NCBI GenBank assembly: GCA_002705055.1 | Contig: PAHY01000033.1 | Span: 78,522 to 142,521, forward strand | DNA length: 64,000 nt | Direction: 5' to 3' | Source of the DNA: Planctomycetota bacterium | Lineage (GTDB): Bacteria > Planctomycetota > UBA1135 | Part shown: piece by piece, positions 25,319-35,100 of the stretch | Position numbering within the stretch: position 1 is the stretch's first letter | Layout: each line of letters starts with the position of its first letter | Notes under the pieces: model-generated | The model's input: the letters and a program-made list of their open reading frames with translations, nothing else | Told to the model about the DNA's origin: nothing | Databases searched by the model: none | Position numbers and translations under genes: made by a program

Positions 25319-26206
25319 TCAGTTGAGCAGAGACAGGATGTCGATGCCGATCACGATATCGAGCACCGAGGAATCGCAGCCTGGCAGGCAGATCGCGCCC
25401 GCAAGTGGGTCGCACTGTGCCTCAGAGACCTGGTACTCGACCTTGCCACCGGGCAGATATGCCGTGGGGACAAGGGTTTGCACACAAACCTCGTCGGGGT
25501 CGCCGCTGGGCAGCTGGCCGCCCGGCTCGACCGGGAAGACGCCGCCGCCACCACCGTTGGTGTTGATGAGGTCTTCGCGCAGCTGGCAGAGCACCTGATT
25601 GAGGTGCAGCAGCTGAACGGAAGCATCGAGGATCTGGCCGTCCACGTTGGCGGCAAGGCCGATCCCCATGCTGGCCTGGGCGGTGAAGACCGAAGCCGGC
25701 ATAGACAAGCTCATGGTCTTGACTTTCCAGCCGGGGTGGACACCATCCCGGATTCCGGCCTGGAAAACAGTGTGGCGCAGCTCGCTGAAGCCTGCCTGGC
25801 CAGTGCCGCCCGGAGTCGCCCAGGCGAACAGCAGATCCTTCACTTGGGTCTGCGAGTAGGCCGCGATCTGGAAGACCATCTCGTCGCCACTCTGGTAGAT
25901 GTCCAGGTAGAGACGCGGCTCGGCGGGGAAGGAAGTGAGGCTATCCGCCTTGAGCGGGTCGGACCCCAGGAGGAACTCCTCGAAGTCGTCGATGCCGTCG
26001 AAATCGGTATCGGCGTTCGCGTGCTGGGTGCCCAGACGGGCCTCGAGCGCGTCGTGCAAGCCATCGCCGTCGGAGTCGAGGCCCACGGCGTAACTCCCAC
26101 CATTCGCCCGCAAAACAGCGCTTTCGGGCGCCATTCCGGGGAGAAGTGCGAGCGCGGCTGCGGCCAAAGCGACCGGCGCGATCGAACGGGAATGGGGATG
26201 GAACAT
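25319..26206 (-). CDS. Exported protein with thrombospondin-type-3-like Ca-binding repeats
   Basis: 295 residues with a signal peptide (S-I-A-P-V-A-L-A-A-A-A-L-A-L-L-P). Residues about 43-90 contain two D-x-D-x-D-G motifs (D-S-D-G-D-G-L-H-D and D-T-D-F-D-G-I-D-D-F-E-E-F) followed by G-S-D-P, the usual Ca-binding thrombospondin type 3 or dockerin-like repeat. The remainder is beta-rich with a Gly-rich linker and four closely placed Cys near the C-terminus (C-D-P, A-I-C-L-P-G-C-D). It is probably a secreted structural or adhesive protein. A terminator follows, and a TAGACT hexamer lies 37 nt before the start. Confidence 0.75.
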   Translation of the reverse strand: MFHPHSRSIAPVALAAAALALLPGMAPESAVLRANGGSYAVGLDSDGDGLHDALEARLGTQHANADTDFDGIDDFEEFLLGSDPLKADSLTSFPAEPRLYLDIYQSGDEMVFQIAAYSQTQVKDLLFAWATPGGTGQAGFSELRHTVFQAGIRDGVHPGWKVKTMSLSMPASVFTAQASMGIGLAANVDGQILDASVQLLHLNQVLCQLREDLINTNGGGGGVFPVEPGGQLPSGDPDEVCVQTLVPTAYLPGGKVEYQVSEAQCDPLAGAICLPGCDSSVLDIVIGIDILSLLN

Positions 26207-26433
26207 GTTGGGAAAGACGCTCCCGGGCAGGAGCGCTGCAACCAGTCTAGACCAAGTGACCCGACCGGATTGAAAAATCCTAGCCCGCAGCAGGGTAGGA
26301 GTTACCCGAATTCGGGGTCATTCCAGCAACGTCACCCCGGCTCAGAACGCGGCAAAAAAGCCCCCGGGCCGCGCTCCGCGGTCGGACGCCCCTCGCTATC
26401 CTGTGCCCCCCTCGTGGGACAGCAAGCCGCGAT

Positions 26434-26510
26434 GCACCCGTAGCTCAGTTGGATAGAGCGACAGCCTCCGAAGCTGTAGGCCGCACGTTCGAATCGTGCC
26501 GGGTGCACCA
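26434..26510 (+). tRNA. tRNA-Arg (CCG)
   Basis: 77 bases with encoded CCA: acceptor GCACCCG/CGGGTGC, A73, D-arm GCTC/GAGC, anticodon stem ACAGC/GCTGT around CTCCGAA (anticodon CCG, reading CGG), variable loop AGGCC, T-arm GCACG TTCGAAT CGTGC. All stems are perfectly paired. A TATCCT at 26397-26402 is a possible -10. Confidence 0.96.
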
Positions 26511-26571
26511 CTCCTTCCCCCGCCACGCGGCGCTCCCGGGAAGTCGAGAGAATCCGGCTTAGAGTGGAGGC

Positions 26572-27474
26572 GTGCGATTCCCCTCGACCCGCTCCCTCCA
26601 GGCCCTGCGCCACGCGGCCGCAGGCATCCTCGGCCTCGCCGTTCTCAGCCTGAGCAGCCCCCAGGCCGCGGCCCAGCAGCTCGACCTGGAGCACTGCATC
26701 TGCTTCGGCGACAGCCTGACCAACAACGACTTCCTCGGTCTGGTCTACGGCAACCCGCAGAGCCTCTATGACAAGGACCCCTTCGAGGCGATGTTCGCCA
26801 AGTCCGCTCCGGGCGGCGCGACCCTGAACAGCTTCGCTCTGGCCGGCGCGACCTCGCGCGATCTGGCGGGACAGATCAATACCTACGAAGCGCTCGAGTT
26901 CCTGTTCCTCGCGCCGACCGCGACGCTCTTCCAAATCGAGATCGGCGGCAACGACTTCCTCGACAACGTGCAGCTGCTCGGATCAGCTGCGCCGGGTCAG
27001 AACGCCACCGCCGACGCCGTCGTGAACCGCGTGCTCGGACGATTGGAGTCGGCGCTGAAGCGGCTGCGCCCGCGCCAAGGAGTCGAGATGGTGCTCTGGA
27101 CCATCCCCGACATCACGATCACTCCCGAGTGGCTCGGTCGCCTGAACGCGACGCAGATCGCCAACATTCGCGCGCACACCAAGCGCGCCAATGATCGGAT
27201 TCGGATGTTCCGCGGCCGTCCGCGCGTTGCGGTCCTGGACTTCGAGAAGCTGCAGGTCGCCGTGGTGAATAACCCGCCGGTGATTCAGGGCAATCCGCTC
27301 ATCCCGCCGCCGTCCTTCGGCGACTACGACGATCTTCATGCCGACGGCGTCCATCCGACCGCAGTCGCCAATGCGCTGATCGCCAACGCCATGATCGACC
27401 TGCTGAACGGCAAGTTCGGGACTAGCTTCCCGTTCTACTCCGCCCAGGAGCTGGCAGACCTGGCGCGTTTCTAG
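26572..27474 (+). CDS. Secreted SGNH/GDSL esterase
   Basis: 300 residues, GTG start, with a signal peptide ending near AAAQ. The classical GDSL block I is C-F-G-D-S-L-T-N (Ser48), block III is I-G-G-N-D, and block V is D-G-V-H-P-T supplying the catalytic Asp and His. The family hydrolyses esters of lipids or acetylated sugars; the substrate is unknown. A TAGAGT hexamer 6 nt before the start is a possible -10. Its TAG stop shares the sequence CTAG with the stop of the convergent next gene. Confidence 0.87.
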   Translation: MRFPSTRSLQALRHAAAGILGLAVLSLSSPQAAAQQLDLEHCICFGDSLTNNDFLGLVYGNPQSLYDKDPFEAMFAKSAPGGATLNSFALAGATSRDLAGQINTYEALEFLFLAPTATLFQIEIGGNDFLDNVQLLGSAAPGQNATADAVVNRVLGRLESALKRLRPRQGVEMVLWTIPDITITPEWLGRLNATQIANIRAHTKRANDRIRMFRGRPRVAVLDFEKLQVAVVNNPPVIQGNPLIPPPSFGDYDDLHADGVHPTAVANALIANAMIDLLNGKFGTSFPFYSAQELADLARF

Positions 27475-28535
27475 TCGCGCCGACCGTCGCGGATCGGATA
27501 GTCCGGGATCCAGCCGCGATACGGGGCAAGCTGCAGATCCGCCTGCGCCGCCTTGCGGCGCGCAAACAGCGCTTCGGCATCGCGGCGCAGGTTGCCGTAC
27601 TGCCCGCGCAGGTTGTCGTGGCGGTCACCACGCCCGTCGGGGATGCCGTCCAGGTCCAGGCCGAAAACCCGCACCATCAGGGTGCCCACCCATGCGCCGT
27701 CGCGATCACGGATCGGCTCGTAAACGTCATAGCCGGCGAGCCAGTGCAGATCGCTTCCGGTCCCGTGCAGAAAGAGAGCCGGGCGGCCGTCCTCCAGCAG
27801 GCGGTTCAGGGTGTGCAGATGAAACTCGGCGGTCGAGAACGGGAAGGGCAGGTCGAACTCGAAGTCGATGTCGAGGCTCGCTGCGATCAGCCGCCCTTCC
27901 TCGTCGCGCTGCTGCAGCGCGCTGTTCAGGTCGACCTCGATGCGCTCCCAGTCATGCTTGCGGTGGGACCAGTAGCTGTCGTAGTCCGCTTCGGCCTGCT
28001 TGATCGCCGCCAGATCGGCGAGCACGATCTGCGCGATCTGCTCGACCTCCCGGTCGGCCTTTGCCTCGGCCCAGTCGTTCTTGCCGAACTTCCACTGCTT
28101 GCCGAAGTGCATGCCGTGACGCTGCCCGGAACTGCGCGGGTTCCACTTGCGCCCGTACAGATCCCAGGCGCTCAGCAGATGGCGCAGGCGCGCCTCGTCC
28201 TTCTCCGGGACCTTGTCCTCGATCTGAGCCAACACCCTCTTACTGGTGTCCTTGGTCCATCCGCCGGCCTGCATCTGACGCACCAGGTCTCCCAGCCAGA
28301 GTTCGGGCTGACCGTTCTGAGCGAGCAGGATCGGCTTGCGCGCCAGCGCGAAAATGGCTTCCTCAAACTCGACCCCCGGATAGGGCGTGCCGTCGGAGCG
28401 ATGGCGCGGGAACTCCCAGGAGGCATCGAAGCCCCGGCCCCGCAGCTCGGCAGCGGAGACCACCCGAGGCGTGACCGCCAGCGGGTCCTGCGGGGCGGCC
28501 TGAGCGGCAAGAAGGGCGAGGGCAAAAGAAAGCAT
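27471..28535 (-). CDS. Exported protein of unknown function
   Basis: 354 residues with a short signal peptide (MLSFALALLAAQAAPQ). I do not recognise a family. The middle is helical and charged (K-D-T-S-K-R-V-L-A-Q-I-E-D-K, D-L-A-A-I-K-Q-A-E), and a later part has an alternating hydrophobic pattern with F-D-L-P-F-P-F-S-T-A-E-F and D-G-R-P-A-L-F-L-H-G-T-G. The C-terminus contains D-L-D-G-I-P-D-G-R-G-D. Composition and the signal peptide support a real gene. It is convergent with the GDSL esterase (4-base overlap) and divergent from the lectin-domain gene. Confidence 0.7.
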   Translation of the reverse strand: MLSFALALLAAQAAPQDPLAVTPRVVSAAELRGRGFDASWEFPRHRSDGTPYPGVEFEEAIFALARKPILLAQNGQPELWLGDLVRQMQAGGWTKDTSKRVLAQIEDKVPEKDEARLRHLLSAWDLYGRKWNPRSSGQRHGMHFGKQWKFGKNDWAEAKADREVEQIAQIVLADLAAIKQAEADYDSYWSHRKHDWERIEVDLNSALQQRDEEGRLIAASLDIDFEFDLPFPFSTAEFHLHTLNRLLEDGRPALFLHGTGSDLHWLAGYDVYEPIRDRDGAWVGTLMVRVFGLDLDGIPDGRGDRHDNLRGQYGNLRRDAEALFARRKAAQADLQLAPYRGWIPDYPIRDGRRD

Positions 28536-28575
28536 CCCTCTTCTATCGGCTGGCCCGCCTCGATTCTGGCCCTTT

Positions 28576-28589
28576 GGCCCCCTGGGGCC
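28576..28589. other. Palindrome in the divergent gap 28536-28647
   Basis: GGCCCC-CT-GGGGCC, a perfect 6-bp inverted repeat midway between two divergent genes. It could be an operator, but such GC palindromes arise easily here. Confidence 0.25.
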
Positions 28590-28647
28590 GAATTCCGCGG
28601 GCTGAATCGCCTCAAGTCGGGCCTGAGGCGGCCGTCAAGGCTCCAGG

Positions 28648-29889
28648 ATGTCTGCCCTCCTCGCCTCCGCTGCGGTCGCCGCTTGGCTGGCCGCCCCCCA
28701 GCAGGTGACTCCTCACCCGAACCCCGAGCCTGCGCGCACGACCTACCAGGAACTGCCGGCCGGCAAGTGGGTCGAGCACCCGACCACCGGGATCTGGTAC
28801 GGCCTGACCGAAGCCACCGACTGGCGCGCGGCCGAAGCCTCGGCCCAGCAGATGGGAGGCCACCTGGTGACGATTCGCTCGATGGAGCAGCTCGACTGGC
28901 TGCGCGAGCAATTCGGCACCGAGAAGCTCTGGATCGGACTCAGCGACAGCGGCGAGGAAGCGGTCTTCACCTGGGCAAGCGGCGAAGTCTGCGATTTCCG
29001 CTTCTGGTCCTGGGGTTGCCCGGACAACTTCGGCCTGGGCGAGAGCTACGTCTACATGAATCACAGCTACTTCGGCGACTGGAACGACTCCGGCGCGCCG
29101 GAAAGCCCCGAGCTCGAGCTGCGGGGCATCGTGGAACTTCCGCACCCGCCCGGCGACTACGACGGCGACGGTCTGTCGGATGACCTTGAGCGGGTGCTGG
29201 GCAGCGACCCCGCCGACTTCGACAGCGATGACGACGGCCTGAGCGACTTCGAAGAGCACCGCGGCTGGGGCGCCGGCAACTGGCGCACCGACCCAACCGC
29301 ATTCGATACCGATCAGGACGGACTCTCGGATGGGCAGGAAGGCGGCCGCGCGCAAGGCGTCGAGCCGGACCGGCTGCGCGATATCCCGGGCACGAACCTG
29401 GCCGTCTTCCGGCCCGATGAGGATCCGGAAAGCACGACCGACCCGACGCGGCCGGACAGCGATCTGGATGGCGCCCTCGATGGCGAGGAAGACCTCGACC
29501 ACGATGGCGTGCGCGACTCCGATGAGACCGACCCGCTCGACTCGGGCGACCAGGGCCTGAAGCTGCGCTCGGATTCGTGGCAGGACCGCGACGAAGCGCT
29601 GCTCGAGATCGTCGGCGCCGAGCCCGGCGCCAACATCACGATCTACGCGGCCCGCTGCGTGCGCACGATGCAGTCCGGGACGTCCACCTTGGACCTGATC
29701 GATGAGCCGGCCATCACCCTGGCCTCGCGTCGCGCGAATACTCGCGGCCAGGCGCAGTGGGTCGTGCGCGGCACGCAATGGATCAGCGCGCAAGGTCCGG
29801 TCTGGCTGCAGGCAGTGGAAGTGAATCGCGACGGCCTGCGTCGGATCACCCTGCCGCTGCTGGCGACGGACTCGCCTTCCGGCTCGTAG
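28648..29889 (+). CDS. Exported protein with C-type lectin domain and Ca-binding repeats
   Basis: 413 residues with an N-terminal signal peptide (ending near LAAPQQ). Residues about 48-170 form a C-type lectin-like domain: W-R-A-A-E-A-S-A-Q, G-G-H-L-V-T-I, L-W-I-G-L-S-D, then F-G-D-W-N-D. Next come several thrombospondin type 3-like Ca-binding motifs (D-Y-D-G-D-G-L-S-D, D-S-D-D-D-G-L-S-D, D-T-D-Q-D-G-L-S-D, D-S-D-L-D-G-A). The last 100 residues form a beta domain. The whole looks like a secreted carbohydrate- or surface-binding protein. Confidence 0.83.
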   Translation: MSALLASAAVAAWLAAPQQVTPHPNPEPARTTYQELPAGKWVEHPTTGIWYGLTEATDWRAAEASAQQMGGHLVTIRSMEQLDWLREQFGTEKLWIGLSDSGEEAVFTWASGEVCDFRFWSWGCPDNFGLGESYVYMNHSYFGDWNDSGAPESPELELRGIVELPHPPGDYDGDGLSDDLERVLGSDPADFDSDDDGLSDFEEHRGWGAGNWRTDPTAFDTDQDGLSDGQEGGRAQGVEPDRLRDIPGTNLAVFRPDEDPESTTDPTRPDSDLDGALDGEEDLDHDGVRDSDETDPLDSGDQGLKLRSDSWQDRDEALLEIVGAEPGANITIYAARCVRTMQSGTSTLDLIDEPAITLASRRANTRGQAQWVVRGTQWISAQGPVWLQAVEVNRDGLRRITLPLLATDSPSGS

Positions 29890-29895
29890 GCGAAC

Positions 29896-30096
29896 CTAGA
29901 CCCGACGCGTCTCCTTGGACGCGGCAGCGGCCTCGGAGTCCGGATGCGGAGCCTGCTCCAGTTCGCGAGGCTGCTCGCGCGCGGGCTCCGGCTGGGCACC
30001 TGCCGGAAGCAGGTACAGCGCGAAGGCAACGACGGGCACTGCCGCCAACAGGGGCAGCGCGCTGCGCAGTGAAATTGCAGATCGAGAACGGGGCAT
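29896..30096 (-). CDS. Small single-pass membrane protein
   Basis: 66 residues from the ATG at 30096 (an upstream extension to 30192 is Arg-rich and unlikely). A basic start (MPRSRS), one hydrophobic segment (about residues 14-30), then a Pro/Glu/Ala-rich, charged tail. No family recognised. It is 6 bases from the convergent lectin gene. Could be a signal-anchored tail protein; the call rests on membrane segment and gap filling only. Confidence 0.45.
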   Translation of the reverse strand: MPRSRSAISLRSALPLLAAVPVVAFALYLLPAGAQPEPAREQPRELEQAPHPDSEAAAASKETRRV

Positions 30097-30240
30097 GAGA
30101 CGGGGCCGGTTGGAGTGACCGCGCTTCGCAAACCATCGTGGGATGGCTGAACGGCGCTTCCAAGTCCTTTTTTTGCTTCCGAATGGGATCAAGCGCGCCG
30201 TTCAGCCCGCGATAAGGGAACGACCCGTTTCCCCCCAGTC

Positions 30241-32109
30241 ATGTTCCAAAAGCTGTTTCCTGCGATTCCCATCGCGCTGGCGACTGTCCTCACGGCATCC
30301 AGCTTGCGCGCCCAGGAGCCCGTCGTGCCGCCATCCTTGCCCGGCCCGGCTCCGATCACCGATCCACGTCCGCTTTCCTTCCGCCAAATCGAGTGGGACT
30401 TCGGCGCGGAGACCAGCTGGCAGCGCTGGTGGGCGCTCGAACGCGAGCGCTTCCTGGACCTCCGTCGTCTCGCGCGACGCGGCGCCGGACGCACCGACGG
30501 CGAACTGATCGGCGGCGTGTGGGCGAGCCGCGTGGAAGACACCGACGCCCCGACGCGTGCCCAGAAGGAGTATCTGATTCACCCGGGGATCGAACGCCTG
30601 CGCGACAAGGTGCGTGATCTGGATGTGCAGTCGGAAGGCCTGATCGCGCTCGGACGACTCAGCATGTTTGAAGAGCTGAGCGTCGAGACGATGCGCGATT
30701 ACCTGCGCGCTCCTTCCCAGGACCTCGCGCACTCTGCCGTGCTGGGCCTCGGCCTGCTCGGCGATGAGCTTGCCTGGAGTTCGCTGCGCAGCCTGATGGT
30801 GGATGACGCGAACGGTCGTTGGCTGGTCGCCAACCAAGCCGGCGTCCCGACCACGACCCGCGCCTGGGCTGCTCTGGCCACGGGCATCGGAGTCTCGCAG
30901 TGGGGCGAGCGCGCTCAGGAAGAGGCGGTCGCGGTGCTGCTGCAGGCGGCCCAGGCGGCGGATAGCCTCCCCGAGCTGCAGGCTTCGGCGCTGATCGCCC
31001 TCGGCATGGTGCCGGCGCGCGAAGAGTCGACGCAGTTCGAATCGCTGCTCGGCATGCTGCACGACAGCGGCCTGAACCAGTCGGTCCGCGCGATGGTGCC
31101 CGCCGCGCTGGCGCGGAGCGCGCAAGGCGTGAAAGACCGCATGGAAGTCGCCCGCGAAGAGCTGCTCGGTCAGCTCACCGGTAGCCAGGCCGCCACGGTG
31201 CGTCAGGCTGCGATCCGCGCGCTCGCCCTGGTCCCGAACCAGAACATGGAAGCGGACCATCTGGCGGTGGAGGCTCTGCGCAAGCTGAGCCTGCAGGCAC
31301 GCACGCCGGAGGAGCGCCACTTCGCCGCGCTCGCTCTCGCGGAGATCGCGGCGCAGATCCAGGACGTCAAGGAGATCGAAGAGATCGCCGCCGCTCTGGT
31401 CGCGCAGCTGGGCGACGGCTCGCCGGAGCACGCCGCCTGGGCCGCGATCGGCCTGGGAGTGCTGGGTTATGAACAGCCGCTTTGGGCCGGCATCTCGCAG
31501 GTCCGCGCCGAGCGTGCGCTGCTCGCGGCGCTGGTAGACGGCAAGGCCGAGGAACTGCGTGGCGCAGCCGCCATCGCCCTGGGACTGATCGGCCAGCAGA
31601 ATGCGGCGCCGACCCTGATGCAGATCCTGCAAGACGGGGATCACCCCAGCCTGCGCGGTCATGCGGCCGTCGCGCTGGGCCTGCTGGGCGCGCAGGACGC
31701 GGAGGAAGTGCTGCTCAAGCAGCTCGCATCGAGCGCACATCGCCCGACGCTGCTGGAGCAGACCACGATCGGCCTGGCGCTGCTGGGCTCCGATGAGCTG
31801 CACAGCCGCCTGCTCGACATGCTCGCGCCCGAGGAGGGCGTGCTGCCGACGCTCGCCGAGGTGACGGCGGCGTCGCGCGGCATCGCGCTGATCGGCGACG
31901 CGCGCACCGCACCTTTCCTGCTGACGGCGATGGACAATGAATCGTTGACGCACAAGTCGCGCGCCCTCGCCGCGCGCGCCCTCGGCTATCTCGCCGACTC
32001 CGACAGCACGCCTTGGCAGCTGCGCATGATGCCTGGATTGCATCACCTCGCCGTGCCATCGAGCGTGCTCGATTGGGAGTCAGGCAACGGGGTGCTGGAC
32101 CGACGCTAA
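30241..32109 (+). CDS. Exported HEAT-repeat protein
   Basis: 622 residues with a signal peptide (I-P-I-A-L-A-T-V-L-T-A-S-S-L-R-A). From about residue 130 to 600 the sequence is a run of alpha-helical pairs with HEAT/PBS-lyase features, for example S-A-V-L-G-L-G-L-L-G, R-G-A-A-A-I-A-L-G-L-I-G and G-H-A-A-V-A-L-G-L-L-G. Such proteins are scaffolds, common in planctomycetes; partner unknown. It is a single-gene unit closed by a strong terminator at 32132-32162. Confidence 0.85.
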   Translation: MFQKLFPAIPIALATVLTASSLRAQEPVVPPSLPGPAPITDPRPLSFRQIEWDFGAETSWQRWWALERERFLDLRRLARRGAGRTDGELIGGVWASRVEDTDAPTRAQKEYLIHPGIERLRDKVRDLDVQSEGLIALGRLSMFEELSVETMRDYLRAPSQDLAHSAVLGLGLLGDELAWSSLRSLMVDDANGRWLVANQAGVPTTTRAWAALATGIGVSQWGERAQEEAVAVLLQAAQAADSLPELQASALIALGMVPAREESTQFESLLGMLHDSGLNQSVRAMVPAALARSAQGVKDRMEVAREELLGQLTGSQAATVRQAAIRALALVPNQNMEADHLAVEALRKLSLQARTPEERHFAALALAEIAAQIQDVKEIEEIAAALVAQLGDGSPEHAAWAAIGLGVLGYEQPLWAGISQVRAERALLAALVDGKAEELRGAAAIALGLIGQQNAAPTLMQILQDGDHPSLRGHAAVALGLLGAQDAEEVLLKQLASSAHRPTLLEQTTIGLALLGSDELHSRLLDMLAPEEGVLPTLAEVTAASRGIALIGDARTAPFLLTAMDNESLTHKSRALAARALGYLADSDSTPWQLRMMPGLHHLAVPSSVLDWESGNGVLDRR

Positions 32110-32131
32110 GAAGCTGGTCTGAAGCACGGAA

Positions 32132-32162
32132 GGGGGGCAGCCGGATGGCTGCCCCCCTTTTT
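32132..32162 (+). terminator. Intrinsic terminator
   Basis: GGGGGGCAGCC and GGCTGCCCCCC form a perfect 11-bp stem around GGAT, followed by five T residues. It closes the HEAT-repeat gene and lies before the convergent giant gene. Confidence 0.93.
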
Positions 32163-32181
32163 CGTGTGCGCAAGGCGTGGC

Positions 32182-35100
32182 CTATTTCGCGCGCGTCTGC
32201 CCCACCGAAACGCCCTTGCGTTCACGCTGCATCTCTTCACTCAGGCGCTGCGCACGGCCGGCCTGGTTCTCGACGTTGAAGCGGAACACGTTGTCCAGGT
32301 AGTCTCCTGCCTCGAGCTGCTGCAGGCCCTGCGTCCGGGGCGCACCGGACTGCCCCGGGGTCGAAGGCGTGGAGGGAGTTGCCGGCGGAGGCGGTCCCAC
32401 CCGCGTGCCACGGAAGAAGGCGTAGTGATGGTCGTCGTAGCGCGCGATCACCGTCGTGGTGCCCGCGACGCCTTCCGCGACGAACATGCCGCGCGGATCG
32501 GTGCGACCAGTGACGAAGTCCCCGCCTTGACTGCCGACCACGCGCACATCCACGTCGCGCACGAAGCCTTCCTTCTTGCGGTCCAGCGCCTGAATCCGCA
32601 GGCGGCGCGCTCCCAGGTCCTCTTCCACTTCCAGCTCGATGTCACTGACCAACACCAGGCCGGAGGTGTGCAGCTCGTCGCCGCGGCAGATCACCAGGTA
32701 GGCACCCGGATCATCCAACTTGAGCCGCACCTGCTCCTTGGCCTCGCGCATGCCGGTCTCGCTGTCGAGCTTGACCTGCTTGCGCTGGGTCGGCGCGATG
32801 CCGGCCAGGTTGACGGCGGTGATCTGCGAGAGGTTGCGCTCACGCAGGTAGAGGGTCATTAGATCGACGCGATAGACCAGCAGCTCTGCCTCGCCGATGT
32901 TGCGATAGCGCAGCTCGATCTCGGCCGCCTTGCCCGGTTGCACCTCGGTCACCTCGTCAAAGCCGATCTGCTTGGCGCGGAAACCAGCCAGCACTTCGCG
33001 TGCGTCGGCGAAGACGGTCTCGACCTGCGAGTAGTACTCGGCGGCCTCGTCGAACTTGCGCTTGGCGTGGTGGATCTGCGCCAGAATGTAGAGCGCGAGC
33101 TCGCGGTTCTCACTCGGCTTGGTCGATCCATCCGGCGCCTCGTAGCGCGCCTCGACGATGTTCCGCAAGGTGCGCACGGCGTTGTCTTCCTTGCCCAGGT
33201 ACCACTGCGCAACCGCCTCGCTGTAGCGGAAGGCATCCTTGAAGCGCGGCTTGGCGTAGCGCCCGGAGAACTCCTGCGCGAGCACCACGCCCGTTTCGAA
33301 GTCTTCCAGATCGAGGAAGGCTGCGACCAGGTTGAGGCCGGCCTCGGGAGCGAGCGGATCCTCGTGGTAGATCGCCAGGAAGCGCTGCAGCAGCGCGATG
33401 CCCGCCTTGGTCAGTTCGGCTCGGCCCAGCTTGCTGGCCACCAGCCCCGGGACCTCATGCGCGCGCGGCGCGAGCGTGAGCAGCTTGTCCGAAAGCGTCA
33501 GATAGGTCTCGACGACCACCGGCAGATCCGGGAACTCGAGCCACAGCCGCTCGAGGACGCCAATCGCCCCCGAAGGCTCGCCTTGCGCCTCGAGCGTTCC
33601 GGCGACCTTCAGATCCTTGCCGAAGCTCTCCTCAATCGTCGCGCGGAAGATGAGCAGCGCCCGCTCGTACTCTTCCAGCTCGCGGTAGGCGCGTCCGACC
33701 GACAGCACCTTGTCGAAGGGGATGTTGAGCGCCGGATCCTTCTCCTTGAGCACCTCGAAGTAGCGCACCACCTCGTTGGCCGTCCCGCGATCGATCGCCA
33801 GGAACAGCAGCTTGCCGGCCGCCATCGCCAGGTTGCGATCCCGCAGGTTCGAGCCGAAGCCGTCGTAGAGCTGCGTGAGCAAGCCGTAGGCCATTTCTTC
33901 GTCGCCCTGCTCCAGCGCTGCGAGGCCCAGGTGATAGAGCTCATCGGGCGTGGCGCGGTAGTCATCCGTGCTGGCGCGACCGCGCGGCAGCACCGTGAGC
34001 TCGGCCGGCTGACCCAGCGCGAAGCGCGAAGGATCGGCGAGGTCGTCGATGCGCACCGGCAGCGTGCGGTACGAACCGGGCACGGTGCCGATCAGCTTGT
34101 ACTCCATCCAGCCGCTGCCGCGGTGCTGGCCCAGATACACGACCAGTTCGTGGTCGCGGATCTGGAAGCGATCGAAGTTGCCGCGCACGCTGTCCGGGAG
34201 CACGTGCGTGCCCGCCGGAAGCGGAACGCGCATCGCCAAGTACGGCCAATCGGACTCCTCACGCAGGTCGCGCGGCGAGTGATACCACTGCAGATTCACT
34301 CGGGAGGCTCCACCCCTCTCCAGCTCGCTGACCTCGTTGTGCCAGCCTTCGCCCGAGCGTTCGAGCACGCCGAAGCCGGTCTGAATCCGGCGCCCCGCGT
34401 ACAGCGGCTGCTCGGCTTCATAGAGGTGGCGCGTCACGCGGAAGTCGCGGTGACTCCGCTCACTCAGGTCGCGGGTGAAGGCGCGCAGGGTCGCCTGGAA
34501 GTACGGGCGGCTGCGGCCACGCACCTCAAGTCGAACGCGGACGCGGTCGGCGTCGATGCCATCGGTGGAGAAGCCGTTGAACTCGCCCTTCTTCAGCTCG
34601 ATCTCCATCGAGCTGCCGTCGATCTCGACGATGACCGAGACATCGCCCGGCTCCGGCTGGCTGGCGGCCACCCAATTCGCGACGGCGGCGGTGGCGATGC
34701 CCCGCCCGCGATCTTCAAACCAGGGACGATGATCCAGCAGCCAATCCATGGCCTGACGGGTCGCTTCGCTGCGCGGCATCGCTTCCTGCAGAACCAGCGC
34801 GGCGAGCGCCGTCATCTCCAGGCGGCTGCGATGGAAGGCGCGGTTCGCGACCACCGAGGCGCCTTGCTGCCCATCGACCTTGGTCGCCAGCAGCTCGGCG
34901 ATCTCCACGGCCATCGGGCGCCGGTCCATCTCGAGCAGCGCCAGCGCGGTATAGGCCAGCGCGGCCGGGCTGAGCTCATTGCGCAGCCGGTGCAGGCGGT
35001 TGGCCGTGCCGAAGTCGCCGCGACCGTGCAGAGCCAGAGCGTAGAGCAGCACGGCTTTGCGTTCGTTCTCGCGCTGACTGGCCGCTTGGAAGGAAGCCAG

